Assembly: GCF_000019965.1 (NCBI RefSeq)
Contig: NC_010571.1
Coordinates: 2,551,001 to 2,615,000 of the forward strand
Direction of reading: 5' to 3'
Length of the DNA: 64,000 nt
Source: Opitutus terrae PB90-1
GTDB taxonomy: Bacteria; Verrucomicrobiota; Verrucomicrobiia; Opitutales; Opitutaceae
Shown in pieces: positions 46,309 through 54,620 of the stretch. Positions within the stretch are counted from its first letter, which is position 1. Every line of letters starts with the position of its first letter. A program made the translations under genes and the position numbers. The notes below the pieces were generated by a model. The model was not told the DNA's origin. It worked only from the letters and a program-made list of their open reading frames with translations, and did not search any database.

Positions 46309-47397
46309 TCATACCTTCTCCACGGTGAACTTGCCCAGCAGGCCGGCGGGACGGAAGAGCAGGATCACGATCAGCACGGCGAACGCGATCGCGTCCTTGT
46401 AGGTGGACCACTGGCTGCCGCCGATGAATGTCTCGACGGTGCCGAGCAGGAGTCCGCCAAGCGCCGCGCCCGGAATGTTGCCGATTCCGCCGAGAATCGC
46501 GGCGACGAAGGCCTTCAGTCCCGGCATCACGCCCATCAACGGATCGATCGACGGATAGTTCAGCGCGTAGAGCACGCCGCCGGCGCCGGCGAGCGCGGAG
46601 CCGAGCGCGAAGGTGAACGCGACGACGACGTTGTTGTTCACGCCGACCAGTTCGGCGGCCGCGGGGTTGAGCGAAACCGCGCGCATGGCGGTGCCGATCT
46701 TGGTCCGAAAAACGATGAACTGCAGCAGGACCATCAACACGCACGCGACGCCCATCACGAACAGCTGGTTGGTCGAGATGGTCAGTTCGCCCAGGTGAAA
46801 GTTGGCCGAGGGGAACACCTGCGGAAACGTGCGCGGCGCGGCGCCAAAGATGAGCTGACCGCTGAATTCGAGCAGCAGCGACACGCCGATCGCGGTGATG
46901 AGGACGTTCAGTGTGGGGGCGCCGCCAGCGGTGCGTTGGAGGATGAGTTTCCAGCCCGTGCGATCGATCAGCCAGGCGCCGGCTTCCGCTGCGCCCCAGC
47001 ACAGCAGCAGCCGCAACGCCGAACCGTAGCTCGGGTCGGTCAACCCGCGCGTGAAATAGAATACGGCGCCGCCGCCGCCGAGCGCGCCGAGCAACGTGAC
47101 CAGATTGAATTCCGTCGGCACGCGCAGCGGACGGTAGGCGGTGCGCTCGATCCGCATGCCGAGCAAGGCGCAGCCGGCCATCGCGACTGCGAGCACGATG
47201 AATCCGCCCCACATCGTGCCTTCAGGAAGGAGGTGGCCGAGGTAGTAGCCGATGAACGCGCCGACCATGAAGACGTCGGAATGCGCGAAATTGATGAACC
47301 GCAGCACGCCGTAGACCATGGTGTAGCCCAGCGCGATCAGCGCATAGATCGCCCCGAGCGACAGCCCGTTCAGCAGTTGTTGGAGGAATTCGGACAG
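46309..47397 (-). CDS. livH: Branched-chain amino-acid ABC transporter permease LivH, non-canonical start
   Basis: Family members open with a helix reading like LQQLLNGLSLGAIYALIALG, and that helix is present in frame, but no ATG, GTG or TTG precedes it. The nearest plausible initiator is a CTG at 47395-47397 (362 residues). The first ATG (47319) would cut into the conserved TMVYGVLRFINFAHSD motif. The C-terminal half is standard (LNVLITAIGVSLLLEFSG, NPAAAELVGVNNN, FVAAILGGIGNIPGAALGG). About 70 residues with two extra hydrophobic stretches are inserted between AYRPLR and that half. The missing start lies directly beside the repeat arm at 47408. It could be a CTG start, a damaged gene or a sequence error. 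Confidence 0.8.
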   Translation of the reverse strand: MSEFLQQLLNGLSLGAIYALIALGYTMVYGVLRFINFAHSDVFMVGAFIGYYLGHLLPEGTMWGGFIVLAVAMAGCALLGMRIERTAYRPLRVPTEFNLVTLLGALGGGGAVFYFTRGLTDPSYGSALRLLLCWGAAEAGAWLIDRTGWKLILQRTAGGAPTLNVLITAIGVSLLLEFSGQLIFGAAPRTFPQVFPSANFHLGELTISTNQLFVMGVACVLMVLLQFIVFRTKIGTAMRAVSLNPAAAELVGVNNNVVVAFTFALGSALAGAGGVLYALNYPSIDPLMGVMPGLKAFVAAILGGIGNIPGAALGGLLLGTVETFIGGSQWSTYKDAIAFAVLIVILLFRPAGLLGKFTVEKV

Positions 47398-47407
47398 GGG
47401 AGGCGAA

Positions 47408-47880
<473 letters not shown>

Positions 47881-47898
47881 GGCGGCGCTTCGCGCCGC

Positions 47899-49023
47899 CT
47901 ACGGCGCGACGGTCTTATGGAACGTGAGCTTGCCGTCGCGGATGGCGATGATCGCGGCCGGCTTCGAGGCGTCGCGGTTCTGGTCGATCGTCGTCACGCC
48001 GGTGATCCCGGCGAAATTCTTCGTCGCCGCGAGTGCGTCCCGCAGCTTGGGTCCAGCCGTGCTGCCGGCGCGCCGGAGCGCATCGACCAGTACGTAGGCG
48101 GCGTCGTAGCCCAGCGCTGCGAAGGCGTCCGGGTTCTCCGCGCCCCAGCGCTGCCTGAACCGCTGCACGAACGCCTGCACCTTGGGATCCTGGTTCTCCG
48201 GCGAGAAATGGGTCGAGTAATAGCAGCCGTTCAGCGCGTCGCCGCCGATCTCGAGGAGTTGGTCGGCGACCCAGCCGTCACCGCCGATGAATGGAATCTG
48301 CAGCCCGAGCTCCCGCGCCTGCCGGACGATCAGCGCCGCTTCGGTGTAGTAGCCCGGGACGAAAACGACATCGACGTTGGCGGCCTTGATCGCCGTGAGC
48401 TGCGCGCGGAAGTCCTTGTCGCCTTCCTGATACTTCTGCTCGATCGCGACCTCGCCGCCGGCGGCGGTGAACGTGTCGCGGAAAAATTTCGCCAAGCCGA
48501 CGCTGTAGGCGTTGGAGACGCTGGAGAGGATCGCGACTTTCCGCGCTTTCAGGTCCTCATGCGCGAACTTGGCCATCACGGTGCCTTGGAACGGATCGAT
48601 GAAACACACGCGGAAGACGTAGCTGCCCGTTTGCGTGACTTTCGGATTCGTGGCCGCAGGTGCGATCATCGGAATGCGGTACGCCTGCGCGAGCGGCGCC
48701 GCTTCGAGGGCGCGACCCGAGGCGACTTCACCGAGCAGCGCGATGACCTTGTCGCGGGCGATCAGCTTTTTCACCACCGTGGCGGACTCGCCAGGCCGGG
48801 TCTGGTTGTCCTCGCTGATCAGCTCGAGCGGGCGGTCGAGCACGCCGCCGGCGGCGTTGATCTCCTCGATCGCGAGCACGATGCCCTTGTGCGAGGACTG
48901 GCCGAAACTGGCCTCCTTGCCGGTGAGCGAAGCGTATTCGCCGACCTTGATCGGCTCGGCGGCCCAAGCACTGAGCGAGCAGAACGTGAACGCTGAAACC
49001 AAAAGAAGGCGGGGGAGCTTCAT
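47899..49023 (-). CDS. livK: Branched-chain amino-acid ABC transporter binding protein (second tandem copy)
   Basis: 374 residues with a signal peptide (KLPRLLLVSAFTFCSLSAWA). The type-I periplasmic binding fold shows EPIKVGEYASLTGKEASFGQ, INAAGGVLDRPLELISED, ALLGEVASGRALEAAP, NPKVTQTGSYVFRVCFIDPFQ and YQEGDKDFRAQLTAIKAANV. It delivers ligand to LivHM. It is highly similar along its whole length to the gene at 49075-50229. Pocket-region differences (PGYYTEAAL, GGDGW) from its neighbour suggest a different ligand preference, which is inference. Confidence 0.92.
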   Translation of the reverse strand: MKLPRLLLVSAFTFCSLSAWAAEPIKVGEYASLTGKEASFGQSSHKGIVLAIEEINAAGGVLDRPLELISEDNQTRPGESATVVKKLIARDKVIALLGEVASGRALEAAPLAQAYRIPMIAPAATNPKVTQTGSYVFRVCFIDPFQGTVMAKFAHEDLKARKVAILSSVSNAYSVGLAKFFRDTFTAAGGEVAIEQKYQEGDKDFRAQLTAIKAANVDVVFVPGYYTEAALIVRQARELGLQIPFIGGDGWVADQLLEIGGDALNGCYYSTHFSPENQDPKVQAFVQRFRQRWGAENPDAFAALGYDAAYVLVDALRRAGSTAGPKLRDALAATKNFAGITGVTTIDQNRDASKPAAIIAIRDGKLTFHKTVAP

Positions 49024-49074
49024 GGGAAAGGGCGGTTCAGGAGCACAGGGGAAAATGGGCGCGGCGTGCGAATC

Positions 49075-50229
49075 TCACGGCGCGAGCGGCGCCCGCTCCA
49101 TGGTCTGGACATACTGGAACTGGCCGTGCTTGACCGTGATGACGACGGCGCTCTTCGAAGCGTCGCGGTTCTTGTCGATCGTGATCGTGCCCGTGACCGC
49201 TTCGAAGTTCCGAGTCTGGGCCAGCGCGTCGCGGATCGCCTTGGGCTCGGCGGAGCCGGCGCGGCGGATGGCGTCGGCCAACACGAGCACCGAATCGTAG
49301 CCGAGCGACGCGTTGGAGTCCGGGGCGTAGCCGGCGCCCCAGCGCTGGCGGTAAGCGCGGACAAAGTCCTGCACGCGCGGCGCCGGATCGGTCGGCGTAT
49401 AGTGCGAGCAGAGGAAGACGCCCTCCACGGCCTTGCCGCCGAGCTCGATCAGCGCCTCGGCTTCCCAGCTGTCGGCGCCGAACATCGGCACGGTGATCCC
49501 GAGATCGCGCGCCTGTTTCACCATCAACGCGCCTTCGTTGTAGTAGCCGGGATTGAAAATCGCGTCGACGCCCGCGGCGCGGATCGCCGTGAGCTGCGCC
49601 TTGAAATCCTTGTCGCCCTCCTGATAGCGCTGCTCCGCCACAATCGTCCCGCCGCCGGCGACGATGGCTTCCTTGAAGTATTTGGCGAGACCGACGCTGT
49701 AGGCGGAGGAGGCGCTGACCATCAGTCCGAGCCGTTTGGCCTTGAGCGTCTCGAGCGCGAACTTCGCCATCACGGGTCCTTGAAACGGATCGATGAAGCA
49801 GACGCGGAAAATGTAATCGCCGGTTTCGGTGACCTTGGGGTTGGTCGAAGCCGGCGTGACCATCGGGACCTTGAGCCGCTGGCAGATCGGCGCGCCTTCG
49901 AGCGAACGGCTCGAGGCCACCTCGCCGAGGATCGCGACGACCTTGTCGCGCGAAATGAGCTTGCGGACGGCGGTGCCGCTCTCGCCGGCCTTCGACTGCG
50001 TATCCTCGGTGATGAGCTGGAGCGGACGGCCGAGCACGCCGCCGGCGGCGTTGATGGTTTCGACCGCGAGGACGGTGCCTTGGTGCGAGGACTGGCCGAG
50101 GCTGGCCTCCTTGCCGGTCAGCGAGGCGTATTCGCCGATTTTGATCGGCTCGGCTTCGGCTCGCGCGGTGGCGATGAGAGCGGCCGCGGCGAGGCTGCAG
50201 AACAACGGGCGCAAAAAGGAGGGGGGCAT
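49075..50229 (-). CDS. livK: Branched-chain amino-acid ABC transporter binding protein (first gene of operon)
   Basis: 384 residues from the ATG at 50229 with a signal peptide (PPSFLRPLFCSLAAAALIATARA). Same fold and motifs as its neighbour: EPIKIGEYASLTGKEASLGQ, AILGEVASSRSLEGAP, NPKVTETGDYIFRVCFIDPF, YQEGDKDFKAQLTAIRAAGV, with PGYYNEGAL and GADSW in the pocket region. It heads the minus-strand operon livK-livK-S23-livH-livM-PH-livG-livF and is divergent from the LptF/G gene. The 112-bp divergent gap should hold both promoters; I could not assign them. Confidence 0.92.
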   Translation of the reverse strand: MPPSFLRPLFCSLAAAALIATARAEAEPIKIGEYASLTGKEASLGQSSHQGTVLAVETINAAGGVLGRPLQLITEDTQSKAGESGTAVRKLISRDKVVAILGEVASSRSLEGAPICQRLKVPMVTPASTNPKVTETGDYIFRVCFIDPFQGPVMAKFALETLKAKRLGLMVSASSAYSVGLAKYFKEAIVAGGGTIVAEQRYQEGDKDFKAQLTAIRAAGVDAIFNPGYYNEGALMVKQARDLGITVPMFGADSWEAEALIELGGKAVEGVFLCSHYTPTDPAPRVQDFVRAYRQRWGAGYAPDSNASLGYDSVLVLADAIRRAGSAEPKAIRDALAQTRNFEAVTGTITIDKNRDASKSAVVITVKHGQFQYVQTMERAPLAP

Positions 50230-50341
50230 GGACGAGAAAGGGCGACGAACGCCGCACACAACGCGAGGCGCAGCGGGTTTTCAACCAAGGTTTTTTTGCG
50301 TCGCCAAAGATCCACTTAGGTTCTCGCATGGCGAGGACCTC

Positions 50342-51451
50342 TTGAACCTCTACGACCGGCATCTGCTGCGGGAATGGCTGGCGATCCTCGGACTCGTGCT
50401 CTGCGCGACCGTGGGGCTGCTGCTCGTGCAAGTGCTCTACGACGACTTCCGCGATTTGCGGGAACTCGGCGCCCGCGGACTCGACCTGTGGATGTATCTC
50501 TTCGTGACCGTGCCGATGTATCTCGCGCTCGTGTTGCCGCTGGCGCTGCTGGTCTCGTTGATGTTCGTGCTGGGCAAGCTGCATCGCGCGAACGAATTCA
50601 CGGCGCTGCGTGCCGCGGGCGTGAGCCTGCTGCGGATCACCGCACCGGTCTGGATCGTCGGTATGTTCGCCTGCGGGCTTTCCTGGTGGTTGAACACGAC
50701 GGTGGTGCCCTGGTCGGTGGACGAATCGGCGGCGCTGCGGGACACGATGCGTTTCCGCAAGGAATCGAACCTGATGCCGCCCGACCGCGTGAGCGCGGTC
50801 TACAGCGTGGGCTTCGACAACCCGCGCGCGGACCGGATGTGGTTTTTCAACCGGTATAGCAAGTGGACGCAGAAGGCCTACGGCGTGACCGTCTCGATCA
50901 TGGACGAGCACCGCCGCGAGCTGCAGCGGATCGTGGCGGAGCAGGCGTGGTTCGAAGCGGAGCGGGGCTGGACATTCCGCAACGGTCGCGAGCTGACGTT
51001 CCGCCCCGACACCGGTGAACTGGAATCGACGGTGCCCTTTACCGAGCGGGTCGAAGCGCAGTTCCGCGAAGATCCGAAGCTGATGCTGCTGATTGACCGC
51101 AAGCCGACCGATCTATCGCTGCCGCAGTTGCGCCGGCTGATCGACTATTACGCGATTGAGGAGAATCCGAAGGGAACGCCTTATGCCGTGCGCTATTTCG
51201 GGCTGGTGGCGGACACGCTGGCGCCGCTGATCGTGATCGCGATCGCGATTCCGTTCGCCGTCACCGGCGTGCGCGTGAACGCGGCGATCGGCGTCTCGAA
51301 ATCGATCGGGTTGTTTATGCTCTACTACATCTTCTCGAACATCGCCTCGGCGCTCGCGGCGAAACAGCTGGTTGATCCGATGACCGCGGCGTGGGTGCCG
51401 AACATCGGCATGGCGCTCGTCGCCGGCTGGTTTTTCGTGCGGCTGCGCTGA
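50342..51451 (+). CDS. LptF/LptG-family (YjgP/YjgQ) permease
   Basis: 369 residues from a TTG at 50342, the last codon before the family opening NLYDRHLLREWLAILGLVL; GAGG lies just ahead of it. Membrane helices occur at ~12-35, 55-80 and 100-120, a periplasmic beta-jellyroll spans ~125-265, and three C-terminal helices follow (VADTLAPLIVIAIAIPFAVTG, SIGLFMLYYIFSNIASALAA, GMALVAGWFFVRL). LptF and LptG form the membrane part of the LPS-extracting LptB2FG complex. Only one is present here, so the partner must lie elsewhere and F or G cannot be chosen safely. Confidence 0.88.
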   Translation: MNLYDRHLLREWLAILGLVLCATVGLLLVQVLYDDFRDLRELGARGLDLWMYLFVTVPMYLALVLPLALLVSLMFVLGKLHRANEFTALRAAGVSLLRITAPVWIVGMFACGLSWWLNTTVVPWSVDESAALRDTMRFRKESNLMPPDRVSAVYSVGFDNPRADRMWFFNRYSKWTQKAYGVTVSIMDEHRRELQRIVAEQAWFEAERGWTFRNGRELTFRPDTGELESTVPFTERVEAQFREDPKLMLLIDRKPTDLSLPQLRRLIDYYAIEENPKGTPYAVRYFGLVADTLAPLIVIAIAIPFAVTGVRVNAAIGVSKSIGLFMLYYIFSNIASALAAKQLVDPMTAAWVPNIGMALVAGWFFVRLR

Positions 51452-51521
51452 GCAAGCCCTGTGAGTTGGACGATCCTGCGGCGTGGCGCCGGCGTCCGGG
51501 CGGTTTCCGTTTTATTGACCG

Positions 51522-52295
51522 CTACGTGCGAAGGTAGGAGGCGCCGTTGATATCGACGATGCAGCCAGTCATGGCCGCGGGCGCATCGAGTGCGCAGAAC
51601 GCGGCGGTGCGGGCGATTTCCTCGACAGTGGCGACGCGACCGAGCGGATGGTCGGCGAGAATCGCCTCGCCATCGGGTCCGGTGAGATGGTCGGCGGCCA
51701 TGTCGGTCTCCACCCAGCCCGGTGCGAGGCAGTAGACATAGACCGCTTGGGGCGCGAGCGCCTTCGCGAGCGACTGGCTGAGAGCGTTGAGCCCGGCTTT
51801 GCTCGCGCCGTAGGCGGGCGACTTGGGCTCCCCGCGAAAGGCGCCGCGGGAGGAAACGTTGACGATGCGGCCACGACCGAATCGCGGCTCGAACAACTCG
51901 CGTCCGGCCATCGCGCGGGCGGCGAGATAGGAGAGAGTCGCGGGGCCCATGAGATTGGTCGACAGCGTGCGACGCCAACTGTCCTGCCAGGCGGTAAGGT
52001 CCGTGGTGAGCGGCGGATGTGGCGCAAAGACCCCGGCATTGTTGACGAGAATATCGATGCCGCCGAGTGCACCCACGGATTCGTTCCAGAGCCGCTCGGC
52101 GTCGGCCTCGCAGCCAATGTCGGCGGCGAGTGCGATGTGCCCCTGACCGGCGAGGCTGGCGAGCGTGGCTTCGGCGGCTGTGTGGTTGTCGCGGTAGTGA
52201 ACCGCTACGCGGCAGCTGCGGGCCGCGAGTTGCTGCGCGATCGCGCGACCAATGCCGCGCGATCCGCCGGTCACCAAAGCACGCAGAGAGTTCAT
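51522..52295 (-). CDS. Short-chain dehydrogenase/reductase, FabG-like
   Basis: 257 residues from the ATG at 52295 (NSLRALVTGGSRGIGRAIAQ). The cofactor motif TGGSRGIGR, the NNAG motif (DILVNNAGVFA), the catalytic Ser in NVSSRG and the Tyr-x3-Lys pair in AYGASKAGLNALS are present. The Arg and Tyr after the Gly-rich loop (VAVHYRDN) suggest NADPH. Closest in style to 3-oxoacyl-ACP reductases and related sugar or steroid oxidoreductases; the substrate is not predictable. Not in an obvious operon. Confidence 0.88.
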   Translation of the reverse strand: MNSLRALVTGGSRGIGRAIAQQLAARSCRVAVHYRDNHTAAEATLASLAGQGHIALAADIGCEADAERLWNESVGALGGIDILVNNAGVFAPHPPLTTDLTAWQDSWRRTLSTNLMGPATLSYLAARAMAGRELFEPRFGRGRIVNVSSRGAFRGEPKSPAYGASKAGLNALSQSLAKALAPQAVYVYCLAPGWVETDMAADHLTGPDGEAILADHPLGRVATVEEIARTAAFCALDAPAAMTGCIVDINGASYLRT

Positions 52296-52412
52296 GGGTC
52301 CACTCGGCGACAGGGGGGCCAGCCCGGCAATCGGATAATCGCGGCGGACCGGCTGTGGCGGTGGGTTTGGATCGGCGGTGTGCGTGGGCACCCGACCAGC
52401 GGTTGGACCTGC

Positions 52413-52517
52413 AGGCTAGAGCCGGGCTGTAGCCAGCCGGTGACCCGGCAGCGCCTCGGCATGAGCCTACTCCCCACCCGCAAAAACCACCCACTGACTC
52501 GCCTTCAGCTCTAGCCT
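52413..52517. repeat. Inverted AGGCTAGAGC / GCTCTAGCCT element
   Basis: Two perfect 10-bp arms (52413-52422 and 52508-52517) flank an interior with the nested palindrome GCCGGGCTG..CAGCCGG. It occupies the gap between the SDR and the SeqA-like gene and touches the latter's stop codon. The word GGCTAGAG also precedes the repeats at 22720 and 43028. Confidence 0.5.
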
Positions 52518-52518
52518 T

Positions 52519-53025
52519 TTAGTTTTGAAACAAGCGGCCGTGGCGCGCGGGGCGGCGCATGCCGATGGCGGCGCAGGCGAACTCGATCGCCGCTTCGCGA
52601 TAGCCGACAAACTCCATCACCCGCGCCAGGAAGCGGCGCTTGGTGGCCGTGTCGATGTTCATGATCGCCCAATAACACGTGCCGTCGATCTGCCGGGCCT
52701 GGTTGTGCCGGCAGGTCTCGAGGATCTCCTCGCGGCTCAGTCCGAGGTATTTCCGGCCGCCCTCCAGACTGCGGATGAACTCACCAAAATCTGCGGGGTG
52801 CTTGGTTGCGAGCCACCCGAGCAGCGCGAGATATTTCTCCGCGTCGGTGAACTTGGAGCGGAACTCGACGCTGGTGATGAACGCTGCGATGGGCTCGGCG
52901 GCATCGGGCGCGGACTCGGGAAGGTTGAGGAGCGACGCGAGCACCTCATCGGGCGTGCGATGAAATCCGGTGGCGAGATTCTGCAGCGCATCGTAAACTT
53001 GCTCGCTGATCTCGATTTTTTTCAC
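52519..53025 (-). CDS. SeqA-like protein (candidate hemimethylated-GATC binding replication regulator)
   Basis: 168 residues from the GTG at 53025. The N-terminal ~35 residues (KKIEISEQVYDALQNLATG) match the oligomerisation domain of E. coli SeqA (remembered as KTIEVDDELYSYIASHTKH). After a short linker the C-terminal domain (~58-155) follows SeqA through AEKYLALLGWL, SLEGGRKYLGL, DGTCYWAIMNIDTATKRR and VMEFVGYREAAIEFACAAIG. By this alignment Asn123 corresponds to SeqA Asn150, while Asp125 replaces Asn152, two residues that contact methylated GATC. Length is close to the enteric 181. SeqA sequesters oriC and dnaA after replication in Dam-positive gammaproteobacteria, so finding it here is unexpected. 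Upstream codons before the GTG look non-coding. Confidence 0.75.
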   Translation of the reverse strand: MKKIEISEQVYDALQNLATGFHRTPDEVLASLLNLPESAPDAAEPIAAFITSVEFRSKFTDAEKYLALLGWLATKHPADFGEFIRSLEGGRKYLGLSREEILETCRHNQARQIDGTCYWAIMNIDTATKRRFLARVMEFVGYREAAIEFACAAIGMRRPARHGRLFQN

Positions 53026-53195
53026 AGGGGAAGTTGAACCGGTTTGCCCGGTGTCGCCAATGCCACGGCGACGAACCCACGAAAACGCGCGTTCAACCGC
53101 AACGCCGGTGCGACGAAACGATGCAGGTCGCGGAGAGAAGCCGAGATGCGCGAGCACGCGAGAAAGTGTAAACCTTTTCCCCAGACCGGCGTCTT

Positions 53196-53753
53196 ATGGA
53201 CCAAATGAAAACGCTCCTTGTTACCCTTTCCGTGGCCGTGGCCGGCGTGAGCGCAGCAAGTGCGCAGTATTACCGCCCTTCCATCGTGCGTGACACGACG
53301 GTGGTGGGCGCGGTCGCTGGTGCGCTGATCGGCGGGCACAACAACGATCATTGGGCGGAAGGCGCCCTCATCGGAGCCGCAGCGGGAGCGCTGGTGGGCG
53401 CGGCCGTCGAGCAGTCGCAGCCGGTGGTTTATCACTCGAATGTGATCGCGCCGGTCGCCGTGGTGCCGAACGCCCCGGTGGTGGGCGCGCCGGCGCCGGC
53501 GGTCGTCTATGTGAACCAGCCCGCGCCGCAGGTCGTTTACGTCGATCCCTATCCGCGGACCGTGGTAATCGGGCGGCCGATCGTGCATTTCTCGACGGGC
53601 TGGGGCTATGGCTACCCGCGCTGGGGGTATGGCCACTACCATTATTCCCGTCCCGCCCCGCGGGGTCATCACTGGAGTTCCCGCGGCCACTATGGTCCGC
53701 ATCGCGGCGACAACCGGGGCTGGCGAGGAAACGATCGGCACCACCGGCGTTGA
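53196..53753 (+). CDS. Secreted glycine-zipper protein with Val/Pro and His/Gly-rich tail
   Basis: 185 residues (an in-frame ATG at 53205 is an equally good start). A signal peptide ends at ASAQ. A glycine-zipper segment follows (TTVVGAVAGALIGG..AEGALIGAAAGALVGAAV), a membrane-inserting or oligomerising motif common in outer-membrane-associated proteins. The middle is Val/Pro-rich (QPAPQVVYVDPYPRTVVIG) and the C-terminus is rich in Gly, Tyr, His and Arg (YGYPRWGYGHYHYSRP). The function is unknown; cell-envelope location is likely. A terminator follows 25 bp after the stop. Confidence 0.75.
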   Translation: MDQMKTLLVTLSVAVAGVSAASAQYYRPSIVRDTTVVGAVAGALIGGHNNDHWAEGALIGAAAGALVGAAVEQSQPVVYHSNVIAPVAVVPNAPVVGAPAPAVVYVNQPAPQVVYVDPYPRTVVIGRPIVHFSTGWGYGYPRWGYGHYHYSRPAPRGHHWSSRGHYGPHRGDNRGWRGNDRHHRR

Positions 53754-53775
53754 ACCGGCCGATTGACCTCAGAAC

Positions 53776-54006
53776 TCAACCCCGCTGCGGCGGGGTTTTC
53801 ATTTTCCCCGGGCGGAGTTCCGTGGCGTTGAGGCCGTAATCCGTGAAGTCGTTCAGGATGCCGGGGTGGGCGCGATCCTGTTTGTAGATTTGCAGGATGC
53901 GCGCGTGCTCCTGGTCGCTCGTCGGGAAAATTTTCGGCGGCACGCCGGGTAGAAAAATTCCGGTATAGGATCGCCGCCGGTCGACGAGTCGACGAATCAC
54001 GATCAT
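53776..54006 (-). CDS. Small gene translationally coupled to thpR, unknown function
   Basis: 76 residues beginning at the ATG at 54006, which overlaps the thpR stop codon as ATGA. The sequence reads IVIRRLVDRRRSYTGIFLPG, then PPKIFPTSDQEHARILQIY and NDFTDYGLNATELRPG. It is charged, has no membrane segment or signal, and looks like a real folded small protein rather than a shadow. No family is recognised. Its stop lies in the terminator hairpin of the convergent glycine-zipper gene. Confidence 0.6.
   Translation of the reverse strand: MIVIRRLVDRRRSYTGIFLPGVPPKIFPTSDQEHARILQIYKQDRAHPGILNDFTDYGLNATELRPGKMKTPPQRG
53778..53807. terminator. Terminator between convergent genes
   Basis: Stem AACCCCGC (53778-53785) with GCGGGGTT (53790-53797), loop TGCG, followed by TTCATTTT on the plus strand. 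It ends the glycine-zipper transcript. The stem also begins with AA, so the minus strand has a short T-pair after it, but plus is the clear direction. Confidence 0.8.
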
Positions 54007-54572
54007 GGGGCGGGCGGGGTGGAACCGGAGCCGAGCGGGAAGCGTTGCCGCAGGTGGTGGATGGCTCCGGCGGAATGGAGTTCGCTCGCGTAGAGCTCGA
54101 AGGCGTCCACCCGAAACGAAGGGCCGGCGAAATCGGCGTGGTGCCGCAGCCATTGCTGGACGCCGTTGCGTGCGCCGTCCTGACAGCGACCCAGCGTGAT
54201 GTGCGGATGAAACGTGCGCAGATCCGCGTCCAGCCCGCACGCGAGCACGGCGTCGTCGATTTTCTGGCGCAACTGATGCAGCCGTGGATGGCCCGAGCCG
54301 ACGCCGACCCAGATCACGCGCGGCGATGCTTTGGGCGGAAATGCGCCGACGCGTTCGACCGGGAGCAGAAACGGTTCGACCTGAATGGCAGCGAGCCGCG
54401 CGCAGAGCGGATCGATCTGTTCGACCGGGGTGTCGCCGAGAAATCGGAGCGTCAGGTGCAGCTGTTCATCGCGGGTCCAGCGCACTTCGCGCAGGGGGAC
54501 GGTGAGCGAGGCGACGAGATCCCGTACGGCTGGCGGCAGCGGAACGGCGATGAACAGGCGCTGCGTGTCCAT
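54003..54572 (-). CDS. thpR: RNA 2',3'-cyclic phosphodiesterase (2H family)
   Basis: 189 residues from the ATG at 54572 (DTQRLFIAVPLPPAVRDLVA). The two H-x-T/S-h motifs that define the 2H superfamily are HLTLRFLG (His39) and HPHITLGR (His ~124). ThpR/LigT opens 2',3'-cyclic phosphates on RNA and can ligate tRNA halves in vitro. A 76-residue gene follows with a 4-bp overlap. Confidence 0.92.
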   Translation of the reverse strand: MDTQRLFIAVPLPPAVRDLVASLTVPLREVRWTRDEQLHLTLRFLGDTPVEQIDPLCARLAAIQVEPFLLPVERVGAFPPKASPRVIWVGVGSGHPRLHQLRQKIDDAVLACGLDADLRTFHPHITLGRCQDGARNGVQQWLRHHADFAGPSFRVDAFELYASELHSAGAIHHLRQRFPLGSGSTPPAP

Positions 54573-54620
54573 GCTCGATAGGGAGGCACGGACGGAGCGG
54601 GTCGCAAGCACGCACGACGG

